From an uncultured Clostridia bacterium (lineage in GTDB: Bacteria; Bacillota; Clostridia; Lachnospirales; Lachnospiraceae), in NCBI GenBank assembly GCA_945836135.1, contig CAMAKT010000002.1, positions 1 through 41,134 on the forward strand: a stretch of DNA of 41,134 nt. The letters run 5' to 3'. Every line of letters starts with the position of its first letter. The first letter of the stretch is position 1. The notes under the pieces were generated by a model. The model saw only the letters and a program-made list of their open reading frames with translations. It ran no database searches and had not been told where the DNA came from. Both the position numbers and the translations under genes were made by a program. This document shows, piece by piece, positions 1 through 8,258 of the stretch.

Positions 1-33
1 AAGTTCCGATGCAATTACATTAATAATATTCAT
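1..33 (-). CDS. Start of a tex-like gene (cut by left edge)
   Basis: On the minus strand an ATG at 33-31 is preceded by the ribosome site GGAAGGA and opens a frame reading MNIINVIASEL before the window ends. This opening resembles clostridial Tex, a transcription accessory protein with an S1 RNA-binding domain, whose N-terminus usually runs M-(D/N)-I-x-x-x-I-A-x-E-L. Only eleven codons are visible, so the start is well supported by its ribosome site but the identity is a guess from the N-terminal pattern. It lies downstream of the lysC terminator, so it probably has its own promoter. Confidence 0.45.
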   Translation of the reverse strand, partial: MNIINVIASEL

Positions 34-116
34 ATTTTGTTTATCCTTCCGCGGGAAAATCCCCATAATGATTTATTATAAAACATTTTAAATCGTATGT
101 CCATGGTTAAAGCGTC

Positions 117-164
117 AAAAATGCCCTGTGCATAAGGTCTGTTAAGCCTTATGCATCGGGCATT
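117..164 (-). terminator. Rho-independent terminator after lysC
   Basis: An inverted repeat pairs 120-126 plus 129-137 with 147-155 plus 158-164, with a two-base internal mismatch. On the minus strand the hairpin is followed by TTTTT (plus-strand A-run 117-121). It lies just past the lysC stop and should end the secA/prfB-cheW-hom-lysC transcript. Confidence 0.85.
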
Positions 165-184
165 CATCAATCCGGTATATCTAA

Positions 185-1498
185 TTATGCTTCATAAAAT
201 GCTTTATAGATTGCTTTGAAAGCTCTCTCAAAGTCTTCTTCCTTAACAGCTACAATGATATTAAGCTCTGAAGAACCCTGGTCAATCATCTTGACATTGA
301 TGTTCTCCTCAGCAAGTGCGGTAAAGAGCTTAGCTGCAGTACCGTGACTCGACTTCATTCCACGCCCTACCACAGCTATAAGTGCAAGTCCCGATTCAAT
401 CTCAATGACATCCGGATGAACATTTCTGTGAAGACCTGCAAGAACTTCCTGTTCCTTCTCAACAAACTCATCCTGATGAATTACAACTGACATGGTATCA
501 ATACCGGACGGTGTATGCTCAAAGGAAAGTCCCTGTTTCTCGAATACTTCCAGAACCTTGCGTCCGAAGCCTATCTCAGAATTCATCATATCCTTCTCTA
601 TACTTACAACGGTAAAGCCCTTCTTGCCGGCAATTCCGGTGATTACATAGTCCGGCTTACGTGAAGTGCTCTCCACAATCATAGTTCCCGGATCCTCTGG
701 CTTGTTGGTATTGCGGATATTAATCGGGATTCCCTCCTTACGTACAGGGAAAATGGCCTCATCATGAAGAACGGTAGCGCCCATATACGACAGCTCTCTG
801 AGCTCCTTATAAGTAATGGTCACAATCGGCTTAGGATTGTCGATAATTCTCGGATCAGCAACAAGGAAACCTGACACATCCGTCCAGTTCTCATACAAAT
901 CCGCCTTAACGGCTCTTGCAACTATGGAGCCTGTTATATCGGAACCTCCTCGGGAGAATGTCTTGATTGTATCGTTCGGACGAATACCATAGAAGCCCGG
1001 AACCACTGCTCTGTCTACCGTCAGCAGTCTCTCAGACATAACCTGATTGGTCTTCTTGGAATCGAGGTTACCATTGGTATCGAAGAAAATAACTTCCTCC
1101 GCATCTACGAACTCATATCCTAAATATTTGGCAAGAATAATACCATTGAGATACTCGCCTCGTGAAGCCGCATAGTCACGTCCTGCTCTTGCACGGAATG
1201 CAGCCTCAATATTCTCGAACTCTTTTTCAAGAGAAAGGTCAAGCCCAAGCTCTGAGATAATCTCATTATATCTGGCCTTAATATCGTCAAAAATATCCGA
1301 AAAATCATATCCCTTAGACGCAACACCATAGCAGTCATAGAGCATGTCAGTAACCTTGGTATCCTCCTTGAAACGTTTACCCGGCGCAGATGGCACAACA
1401 TATCTTCTCGAATCGTCTGCATGAATAATATCTGCCACCTTGCGGAACTGCTCTGCACTGGCAAGTGAACTTCCGCCGAACTTAACAACCTTTAACAT
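185..1498 (-). CDS. lysC: Aspartate kinase
   Basis: Aspartokinase phosphorylates L-aspartate with ATP, the first committed step towards lysine, threonine, methionine and diaminopimelate. The protein (437 aa from this start) opens with the family signature VVKFGGSSLAS and has the substrate motif RGGSDITGS, followed by two C-terminal ACT domains that normally carry allosteric control by amino acids. The ATG at 1498 is chosen because GGAGG lies just upstream; an in-frame GTG at 1513 would remove that site from the leader. It lies 20 bp behind hom, so the pair is co-transcribed and sends carbon from aspartate towards homoserine. It is monofunctional, not the fused ThrA type. No lysine riboswitch or leader is visible, as the gene is internal to an operon. 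Which paralogue (lysC, dapG or thrA-like) it is cannot be settled here. Confidence 0.93.
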   Translation of the reverse strand: MLKVVKFGGSSLASAEQFRKVADIIHADDSRRYVVPSAPGKRFKEDTKVTDMLYDCYGVASKGYDFSDIFDDIKARYNEIISELGLDLSLEKEFENIEAAFRARAGRDYAASRGEYLNGIILAKYLGYEFVDAEEVIFFDTNGNLDSKKTNQVMSERLLTVDRAVVPGFYGIRPNDTIKTFSRGGSDITGSIVARAVKADLYENWTDVSGFLVADPRIIDNPKPIVTITYKELRELSYMGATVLHDEAIFPVRKEGIPINIRNTNKPEDPGTMIVESTSRKPDYVITGIAGKKGFTVVSIEKDMMNSEIGFGRKVLEVFEKQGLSFEHTPSGIDTMSVVIHQDEFVEKEQEVLAGLHRNVHPDVIEIESGLALIAVVGRGMKSSHGTAAKLFTALAEENINVKMIDQGSSELNIIVAVKEEDFERAFKAIYKAFYEA

Positions 1499-1518
1499 TA
1501 TAATTTCCTCCACATAGT

Positions 1519-2733
1519 TTATAGCTCAATTCTTATTCTGTTTTTAATGCCCTTAAGACTGTTGGCAGCCTTAGCAAATTCTGCTTCCTTGATTGCTCCC
1601 GTAACGAAAGCAAACTCTCCCTCGCATACATTGTCACAAAGCGTAACACCACCGAAAAGTTCCTCAAGTACCGGAAGTTTCTCCGATGCGTCGCCTTCCA
1701 TACGGACATAGAAGCAGTTCTCCACTTCATCAATAGGGATAAGATCCCTCTTATCCTGAGCCCATCCGTTATTGACATGATGTCCCCTGTTGCGCACTGC
1801 GTCCACAATATCGGACACTACAGCACTGGCAGTTGGAAGCTTGCCTGCACCGGCGCCATAAAACATAACATCCCCTAACATATTGCCTTTCACACATACG
1901 GCATTGACAACATCATGAACCGACGCAAGAGGCTTCCCATAGCGCAGCATTCTTGGTGTCACCATCACATACATACCTGTATCGGTGACACAGCTCTTGG
2001 CAACCAGCTTAATTGTAACGCCAAGCTTAGCTGCATAAGCAAAATCCTCTGCTGTAACTGCTGTGATTCCCTCTGTATATACGTCCTCAAAATTAACCTG
2101 CTGACCTGAAACGATAGAACTTAAGATTGCAATCTTGCGTCCTGCATCAAAGCCTTCCACATCAGCCTCAGGATTACGCTCCGCATATCCCAGACTCTGT
2201 GCCTGAGCAAGCACGTCGCTGTATGAAGCTCCCTCTTTTTCCATCTTTGTAAGGATAAAATTAGTGGTCCCGTTGAGTATACCCGATACCTCCAGCACCT
2301 CATCGGCAGTTATACACTGTTCCAACGGGCGAATAATCGGAATACCTCCGGCAACACTTGCCTCGAAAAAGAAATTTGTGTTCCTCTCCTTGGCAATGCC
2401 CAGTAGCTCTGCGCCATGCTTCGCCACAAGCTCCTTGTTAGAGGTACATACACTCTTTCCCTGCAAAAGTGCCGATTTAACAAAGGAATATGCCGGATTA
2501 ACCCCTCCCATCACTTCAACTATTACCGAAACTTCCGAATCGTTAAGGATAATGTTGAAGTCATGTACTACCTTCTTCTCAATCGGTGTACCGGGAAACT
2601 CCTTCAAATCAAGAACATACTTGAGATTAATCTCCTCCCCGGCATTTCTGCATAAAACTGACGCATTTCTGCTTAACACCTCTACTACACCTGAGCCTAC
2701 TGTGCCGTAGCCAAGAACCGCTACATTAACCAT
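1519..2733 (-). CDS. hom: Homoserine dehydrogenase
   Basis: Reduces aspartate semialdehyde to homoserine with NAD(P)H, the branch point to threonine and methionine. The 404-aa protein has an N-terminal Rossmann site (GYGTVGSG, residues 8-15), a catalytic dimerisation domain with the segments GILNGTTNFIL and GAGAGKLPTASAVVSDI, and a C-terminal ACT-type domain from about residue 345, typical of Gram-positive Hom. The start has a good ribosome site (GGAGG, 9 nt away). Its first 8 bp overlap the end of cheW, which suggests translational coupling, and lysC follows 20 bp downstream. Length and domain order are normal for the family. Confidence 0.95.
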   Translation of the reverse strand: MVNVAVLGYGTVGSGVVEVLSRNASVLCRNAGEEINLKYVLDLKEFPGTPIEKKVVHDFNIILNDSEVSVIVEVMGGVNPAYSFVKSALLQGKSVCTSNKELVAKHGAELLGIAKERNTNFFFEASVAGGIPIIRPLEQCITADEVLEVSGILNGTTNFILTKMEKEGASYSDVLAQAQSLGYAERNPEADVEGFDAGRKIAILSSIVSGQQVNFEDVYTEGITAVTAEDFAYAAKLGVTIKLVAKSCVTDTGMYVMVTPRMLRYGKPLASVHDVVNAVCVKGNMLGDVMFYGAGAGKLPTASAVVSDIVDAVRNRGHHVNNGWAQDKRDLIPIDEVENCFYVRMEGDASEKLPVLEELFGGVTLCDNVCEGEFAFVTGAIKEAEFAKAANSLKGIKNRIRIEL

Positions 2734-3193
2734 CCTGATTTTCCTCCATTAACTGCTTTGCATCTTCCGTTTCTTCCACGGTAAGTAAATTGTGAATATC
2801 AATAATAAGTACAAGCCTACCTTTGGTATTGGCTACCTTTGTAAAATATCTTGTGTCGGCATTAGCTGCTATACTCGGAAACTCACGTATATCATCTGCT
2901 GATAAATCATCAATTTCCTCTACCTCGTCAACCTCAACTGCCAGTTTCATATCCGGCAGATTGGTTATAATAAGCTTTGTTTGATTAGGTGATGGCGGAA
3001 GATTGAACTTCTCTCGCAAACTGTATACAGGAATAATGTCTCCTCTTAAGTTGATAATACCTCTAATATTATTTGAAGCATTAGGAACCCTTACAACCGT
3101 CTGGTCTTTTTCAATTGCATTGACATACTGTATATCAATTCCATACAGCTCATTACCTATTCTGAATACAATCGGTTTAAAAGTATCTGCCAT
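2726..3193 (-). CDS. cheW: CheW-like chemotaxis coupling protein
   Basis: CheW links chemoreceptors to the CheA kinase at the inner face of the membrane. The 155-aa protein is essentially one CheW domain: the opening KPIVFRIGNELYGIDIQYV, then the characteristic NIRGIINLRGDIIPVYSL and a late LVLIIDIHNLL strand. There is no response-regulator domain, so it is not CheV. The start is preceded by GAGGAGG. It is an orphan: no receptor, cheA or flagellar gene is nearby, and it is sandwiched between prfB (12 bp upstream) and hom (8-bp overlap). It may serve a motility system elsewhere or another array-like complex; the sequence does not decide. Confidence 0.9.
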   Translation of the reverse strand: MADTFKPIVFRIGNELYGIDIQYVNAIEKDQTVVRVPNASNNIRGIINLRGDIIPVYSLREKFNLPPSPNQTKLIITNLPDMKLAVEVDEVEEIDDLSADDIREFPSIAANADTRYFTKVANTKGRLVLIIDIHNLLTVEETEDAKQLMEENQDG

Positions 3194-3205
3194 AGTAATC
3201 CTCCT

Positions 3206-4331
3206 CTATTCCTGTGTATTTTTCTTACCTAAGCTCAGCCACTTAAGGTATGCTCCCATAAATCTGTCAATGTCACCGTCAAGAACTGCTGCTGCATTGC
3301 CGGACTCCTCACCTGTACGGTTGTCCTTCACCATAGTATATGGCTGCAAAACATAGCTTCTTATCTGACTTCCCCAGCCGTTATCCATAACCTCGCCACG
3401 GATATCAGCCGTCTTCGCAGCATTCTCAGCCTGCTTGAGTAAAAACAGCTTTGCCCTTAACATCTGCATTGCCTTATCCTTATTCTGATGCTGCGAGCGC
3501 TCATTCTGACACTGTACCACTGTTCCTGTCGGAATATGCGTAATTCTGATAGCAGAAGAGGTCTTGTTGATATGCTGTCCACCTGCTCCGCTTGAACGAT
3601 AGGTATCAATCCTCAAATCGTCCTCATTAATCTCAATGTCCACATCTTCTTCAATATCCGGCATAACATCACAGGATACAAATGAGGTCTGACGCTTACC
3701 TGCGGCATTGAAGGGTGAAATACGCACAAGTCTATGCACTCCATGTTCGGACTTCAGGTAGCCATAAGCATTGAGACCGTTGACCTGAATGGTAACGGAT
3801 TTGACACCCGCCTCATCACCTTCAAGGAAATCCAGCGTTTCTACCGAATAGCCTTTATTATTGGCCCATCTTGTATACATGCGAAGCAGCATGGATGCCC
3901 AGTCACAGGACTCCGTTCCGCCCGCACCCGCATGAAGTGTAAGTATCGCGTTGCACTTGTCATACTCACCCGACAGAAGTGTCTCCATCTGAAGCCTTTC
4001 AAAGAGGCTCTCGAAATTGTCAACAAGCTGACCTATCTCAGGTATAAGGCTCTCGTCATTCTCCTCGTATGCCATCTCAATAAATTCCTCGGCATCCTGC
4101 TTATCCTTCTCAAGCTTCTTAAAATCCTCAATATCAGCCTTAAGCCCCTTGAGTTCTTTCATATAATTGTTGGACTGTTCAGGATTGTCCCAGAAATCCG
4201 GCTCCTCCATATGTCTCTCAATTTCTTCAATTCTCTTCGACTTATTAGCTAAGTCAAAGTGAATCCCTCAATTCGGTTAATGGCTGCTCGTATCCGCCAA
4301 GGCGGAATTTAAACTGATCTAATTCGACCAC
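3206..4331 (-). CDS. prfB: Peptide chain release factor 2, made by +1 frameshift
   Basis: RF2 reads UGA and UAA stop codons and triggers peptide release on the ribosome. The gene has two frames. A GTG start at 4331, behind AGGGTGGTGAG, gives 25 codons ending in CTT at 4259-4257 and an in-frame TGA at 4256-4254. A +1 slip at CTT continues as D-L-A-N-K-S-K to the stop at 3206, giving 374 aa. With that numbering the stop-recognition tripeptide SPF falls at 205-207 and the catalytic GGQ at 250-252, the same positions as in E. coli RF2, which supports this reconstruction. Starting at the ATG at 4210 would lose the first 40 residues. A promoter candidate lies directly upstream; cheW follows 12 bp downstream. 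Confidence 0.95.
4253..4269 (-). promoter_or_regulatory. Programmed +1 frameshift site in prfB
   Basis: The minus strand reads GAGGG (4269-4265), then CTT-TGA-C (4259-4253). CTTTGAC is the conserved slippery stop at which RF2 shortage allows a +1 slip, so RF2 controls its own synthesis. The internal Shine-Dalgarno-like GAGGG is 5 nt from CTT, slightly further than the 3 nt of the E. coli site. Confidence 0.93.
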
Positions 4332-4357
4332 TAATCTCACCACCCTTATTTTTATAT

Positions 4358-4385
4358 ATTATACATAAAAGAATATTTTTTGCAA
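4358..4385 (-). promoter_or_regulatory. Probable sigma-A promoter for prfB
   Basis: Minus strand: -35 TTGCAA (4385-4380), 16-bp spacer, -10 TATAAT (4363-4358), in the AT-rich 84-bp gap between secA and prfB. Transcription would start about 20 nt before the GTG start codon. secA read-through is also possible because no terminator separates the genes. Confidence 0.55.
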
Positions 4386-4415
4386 TTAAAATTTTAAAGT
4401 TTTAGCGCATTGCAG

Positions 4416-6986
4416 TTATGCATTTCTTCCGCAACAGTTCTTATACTTAAGTCCCGAGCCGCAAGGACATGGGTCATTACGCTGAATTTTCTTCGTTTCA
4501 CGCTTGACAGGCGCCTTGACAGCACTGTCATCGCGGTTAGTACCCGTAACCTTGGCAACCTGCTCTCGCTTCTCTGTCTTCTGCTCAACCTTCACATGGG
4601 TAATAAGACGTACCGTATCCTCCTGAATTCTGGATATCATGCTGTCAAACATATCATAACCCTGCATCTTGTATTCAACAAGCGGGTCTTTCTGTCCATA
4701 GGCATTAAGACCGATTCCCTGTCTTAACATATCCATATCATCTATATGGTTCATCCAGTTAGTATCAATGGCACGGAGCAGACATACACGCTCGATTTCG
4801 CGAATATGCTCAGGAACCGGGAATTCTGCTTCCTTCTCCGCATAGAACTTAACCGCGCGCTCCTCCACTGCCTGAACAAGTTCCTTCTTACTGCGATATC
4901 CGTCCTCAACCTTCACAGGCTCGATAGGCACAAGTCTTATGAGATTCTCGTTAAGCTCTGCATAATTCCACTCGGCAGGATCACCGTCGTCATTGATTGA
5001 GTAATCAATATAGCCCTCAATCTTATCCTTCATCATCTTAATTATGTCATTTCGCAGATTCTGTCCGTCAAGCACCTTGCGGCGTTCGGCATAAATAGTT
5101 TCTCTCTGCTCATTCATTACCTGGTCATAATCAAGAAGATTCTTTCTGATACCAAAGTTATTAGTCTCGACCTTCTTCTGTGCTCCCTCAATTGCCTTAG
5201 AAAGCATGCTGTGCTCAAGGCGTTCATTCTCAGGAATCTTAAGAGCATTGAACATGGCCATCAGCTTATCAGATGCAAAGAGACGCATCAAATCATCCTC
5301 AAGTGAAATATAGAAACGTGATTCACCCGGGTCTCCCTGACGTCCCGAACGTCCACGCAACTGGTTATCAATACGTCTCGACTCGTGGCGCTCCGTTCCG
5401 ATAATCATAAGTCCGCCTGCTGCCCTAGCCTCATCATCCAGCTTGATATCAGTACCACGCCCTGCCATATTGGTGGCAATCGTAACAGCTCCGTGCTGTC
5501 CTGCCTGTGCAACAATCTCGGCTTCCATCTCATGGAACTTGGCATTGAGCACATTGTGCTTAATTCCCTGCTTCTTGAGGAGGTTGCTGACCTCCTCGGA
5601 CTGTTCAATGGTAATTGTACCTACCAGGACTGGCTGTCCCTTTGCATGTGCGGCAACAACATCCTCAACCACTGCATGGAGCTTCTCCTTGCGGGTCTTA
5701 TAAATGACATCATCATAGTCAATTCTTGCTATCGGCTTATTGGTTGGAATCTCAATAACATCCATGCCGTATATCTCACGGAACTCTTTTTCCTCAGTAA
5801 GGGCAGTACCTGTCATACCTGCCTTTTTCTTAAACTTGTTAAAGAAGTTCTGGAATGTTATTGTGGCAAGAGTCCTGCTCTCCCTTCTTACCTTAACATG
5901 CTCCTTAGCCTCAATAGCCTGATGCAGTCCGTCTGAAAAACGTCTGCCCGGCATAATACGTCCTGTAAATTCATCTACAATAAGTACCTCATTGTCCTTC
6001 ACCACATAATCCTGGTCGCGGAACATAAGGTAATGGGCACGAAGTGCCAGAATAACATTGTGCTGGATTTCAAGGTTGGCAGGGTCGGCAAGATTCTCCA
6101 GATGGAAGAACTGCTCCACCTTTCTGGTTCCCTGCTCCGTAAGGTTGACTGTCTTGTCCTTCTCGCTGACAACAAAATCACCGGTCTCTTCAAAGCCGGC
6201 ACCCATAATAATATCCATCTTAGATATATCGTCATTGTTGCTGGTTCCCTTTTCAAGCTGTGTTGCAAGAATATCGCACACCTCGTAAAGCTTCGTGGAG
6301 GAATTACCCTGTCCTGAAATAATAAGAGGTGTTCTTGCTTCATCAATCAATACTGAGTCCACCTCATCGATTATGGCATAGTTCAAATCACGCAGCACAA
6401 GGTTCTCCTTGTATACCGCCATGTTATCCCTGAGGTAATCAAACCCAAGCTCGTTATTGGTAACGTACGTAATATCGCACTTATAGGCTTCTCTTCTCTC
6501 CTCCGGCTTCATGCTGTTAAGTACTACGCCAACCGTAAGTCCGAGGAAGCGGTGTACCTGTCCCATCCACTCCGCATCACGTGAAGCAAGATAGTCATTA
6601 ACGGTAATTACATGAACACCCTTACCCTCAAGTGCATTCAGATATGCCGGCAATGTGGCTACGAGAGTCTTACCTTCACCGGTCTTCATCTCCGATATAC
6701 GTCCCTGATGCAGGATTATACCGCCAATCAACTGTACCCTGTAATGTTCCATTCCTATAGAGCGCTTGGCAGCCTCACGTACTGTGGCAAACGCCTCAGG
6801 AAGTATATCATCTAATGTCTCTCCCGCGGAAAGTCTTTTCTTGAATTCCTCGGTCTTAGCTCTTAACTGTTCATCCGTAAGTGCCTGCATAGATGGGCGA
6901 AGTGCCTCAATCTTATCCACAATAGGATAAACTCTTTTGAGTTCATGCTCACTATGCGTTCCAAATAATTTTTGAATGATTCCCAT
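4416..6986 (-). CDS. secA: Preprotein translocase ATPase SecA
   Basis: SecA is the ATP-driven motor that pushes unfolded preproteins through SecYEG. The 856-aa protein shows Walker A MKTGEGKT (about 101-108), the DEAD-type [11 protein letters not shown] segment, the helicase-like [11 protein letters not shown] and [13 protein letters not shown] motifs, and a C-terminal SEC-C zinc finger [13 protein letters not shown] (cysteines 840, 842, 851, 852) of the kind that binds SecB or lipids. The start ATG follows AGGAG. Length is normal for a Firmicutes SecA. The gene order secA-prfB is common in Gram-positives. This looks like the housekeeping SecA1, since no accessory secretion genes are adjacent. 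Confidence 0.98.
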   Translation of the reverse strand: MGIIQKLFGTHSEHELKRVYPIVDKIEALRPSMQALTDEQLRAKTEEFKKRLSAGETLDDILPEAFATVREAAKRSIGMEHYRVQLIGGIILHQGRISEMKTGEGKTLVATLPAYLNALEGKGVHVITVNDYLASRDAEWMGQVHRFLGLTVGVVLNSMKPEERREAYKCDITYVTNNELGFDYLRDNMAVYKENLVLRDLNYAIIDEVDSVLIDEARTPLIISGQGNSSTKLYEVCDILATQLEKGTSNNDDISKMDIIMGAGFEETGDFVVSEKDKTVNLTEQGTRKVEQFFHLENLADPANLEIQHNVILALRAHYLMFRDQDYVVKDNEVLIVDEFTGRIMPGRRFSDGLHQAIEAKEHVKVRRESRTLATITFQNFFNKFKKKAGMTGTALTEEKEFREIYGMDVIEIPTNKPIARIDYDDVIYKTRKEKLHAVVEDVVAAHAKGQPVLVGTITIEQSEEVSNLLKKQGIKHNVLNAKFHEMEAEIVAQAGQHGAVTIATNMAGRGTDIKLDDEARAAGGLMIIGTERHESRRIDNQLRGRSGRQGDPGESRFYISLEDDLMRLFASDKLMAMFNALKIPENERLEHSMLSKAIEGAQKKVETNNFGIRKNLLDYDQVMNEQRETIYAERRKVLDGQNLRNDIIKMMKDKIEGYIDYSINDDGDPAEWNYAELNENLIRLVPIEPVKVEDGYRSKKELVQAVEERAVKFYAEKEAEFPVPEHIREIERVCLLRAIDTNWMNHIDDMDMLRQGIGLNAYGQKDPLVEYKMQGYDMFDSMISRIQEDTVRLITHVKVEQKTEKREQVAKVTGTNRDDSAVKAPVKRETKKIQRNDPCPCGSGLKYKNCCGRNA

Positions 6987-7028
6987 TGATATTATCTCCT
7001 AAATATAAAAATATACCCAATTATCAGT

Positions 7029-7058
7029 ATTTTAACACCTATAAGGGGTATTTGTAAA
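7029..7058 (-). promoter_or_regulatory. Candidate secA promoter
   Basis: Minus strand: -35 TTTACA (7058-7053), 18-bp spacer, -10 TAAAAT (7034-7029) preceded by an extended TG. It lies between the fecR-gene terminator and secA, leaving a leader of about 35-40 nt. The sequence match is reasonable but untested. Confidence 0.45.
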
Positions 7059-7062
7059 GCAG

Positions 7063-7096
7063 GAATAAAAAGTGCCACATCTTCAAGATGTGGCAC
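7063..7096 (-). terminator. Rho-independent terminator after the FecR-domain gene
   Basis: A near-perfect 12-bp inverted repeat (7072-7083 with 7085-7096, so a tight hairpin of about 10 bp with a small loop) is followed on the minus strand by a T-rich tail (plus-strand A-run 7067-7071). It closes the operon that runs from 13801 to 7111 and insulates secA from it. Confidence 0.9.
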
Positions 7097-7110
7097 CCTT
7101 CGTTTACAAC

Positions 7111-8229
7111 TTATTTCCAGCTTATGGTAACATCCTCTGTGACAGGCTTAGAAAAATCGTAGTCCCATTCTCCGCTTTGGCTCGGCGAAAGCCGTGGAAC
7201 CGATGCATTCTGCCCTGCTTCAACGGTCTGCGTGCCGAACACTGCCCCCTGATAGGTAAATGTCACCGTACAAGTCTTTGGCTCATCCGTCTCGTCAGTT
7301 GCTGCCTTCGATTCACTCTCTGTACCGGTTTCACTAGTCTCCTGGGTTCCCTCTTCGTTCTTGCTATCGCTCTCTACTTCACTCTGCATCTCCGTTTCAC
7401 TCCGGATTTGCGTTGTCTCTTCAGATGTATCCTCCGTTGTCTCCTCATCGGCGCGTCCGGACAAATTATCAGTCAGCTCCTCTAATTTCTCTACGGTAGT
7501 TCCCGTCAACACTGTTCCGCTTTCTGCAATTTCATGTAAGAAGTTCAATACCTGAACAGGCAGTTCTTCATATTCTATGTTCTGAGGTTCAGACAGATAT
7601 TCTGTTGAATCAGTATCCATGTAAATAATGACCGCCTTTCCGTCTTCAATATATACAGTCATCTCCTGTTGGGTTCCATCCGGAAGAACAAGTCTGCTTT
7701 CTACCTTGCCTTCAAAAGTTGCAACCCAAGTATATACTTCATTGTTTTCATCGTATGTAACTTCAACCCTGAACACGGTTCCGCGAACTGCCATGACTGA
7801 ATTCGGAGTGTTAACATCATATGATGAATCATCGCCCAGCTTGCTCTGAATCTCATTAGTAATTGCCCCCTGTTCAAGTTCAATGGACGTTCTCGACCTC
7901 TCTTTCGTTCCCTCCGCAACAATGGAAAGGATTGAATTTTCTTCCACCATAATATATTTATCATCGTCAAGCTTAAGACGCATATAACTGTCGGCATCGA
8001 CAATAATACGGTCGCCTGATACCAGGTATAAATTTTCGACAGCCGCAATGGAGCCTATACCTTCCCGCTCAATAGCAGCGGTACCCTCAAGTTCATATAT
8101 CTGTATGGAGCGATATGTATCATTCGACTTTGTATAGTTAACAATGATAAAAAACGTAACTGCTGCCAGTGCCACCACCGCTGTTGCAACAATTCCTATC
8201 CATTTTACGGACAATTTATTTTTTTCCAT
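7111..8229 (-). CDS. Membrane-anchored FecR-domain protein with acidic linker and InlB-like repeat
   Basis: A 372-aa protein with a short cytoplasmic N-terminus and one membrane segment (about 9-32), so the rest should face outside. Residues about 55-205 form a FecR domain, marked by SYMRLKLDDDKYIMVEENS and the typical TPNSVMAVRGT (141-151). A low-complexity Glu/Thr/Ser linker (about 258-318) follows, then a 50-residue C-terminal module (CTVTFTYQGAVFGTQTVEAG...) resembling the InlB B / Flg_new repeat found in Gram-positive surface proteins. FecR domains are known as anti-sigma or signal-transducing modules in Gram-negatives; no sigma factor is adjacent here, so a sensing or structural role at the cell surface is inference. 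It is the last gene of the HD-GYP operon, 29 bp behind the secreted protein, with a strong ribosome site AGGAGG. Confidence 0.8.
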   Translation of the reverse strand: MEKNKLSVKWIGIVATAVVALAAVTFFIIVNYTKSNDTYRSIQIYELEGTAAIEREGIGSIAAVENLYLVSGDRIIVDADSYMRLKLDDDKYIMVEENSILSIVAEGTKERSRTSIELEQGAITNEIQSKLGDDSSYDVNTPNSVMAVRGTVFRVEVTYDENNEVYTWVATFEGKVESRLVLPDGTQQEMTVYIEDGKAVIIYMDTDSTEYLSEPQNIEYEELPVQVLNFLHEIAESGTVLTGTTVEKLEELTDNLSGRADEETTEDTSEETTQIRSETEMQSEVESDSKNEEGTQETSETGTESESKAATDETDEPKTCTVTFTYQGAVFGTQTVEAGQNASVPRLSPSQSGEWDYDFSKPVTEDVTISWK

Positions 8230-8258
8230 GCAATTATCCTCCTGTTGCTGTATTCTTT

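Noticed and set aside
1498-1518. Lysine riboswitch or leader peptide for lysC
   Set aside because: Only 20 bp separate hom and lysC, and no long leader is found anywhere in this operon.
5385-5936. Plus-strand open frame inside secA
   Set aside because: Fully antisense to conserved SecA motifs, with no family resemblance; a shadow of secA codon use.
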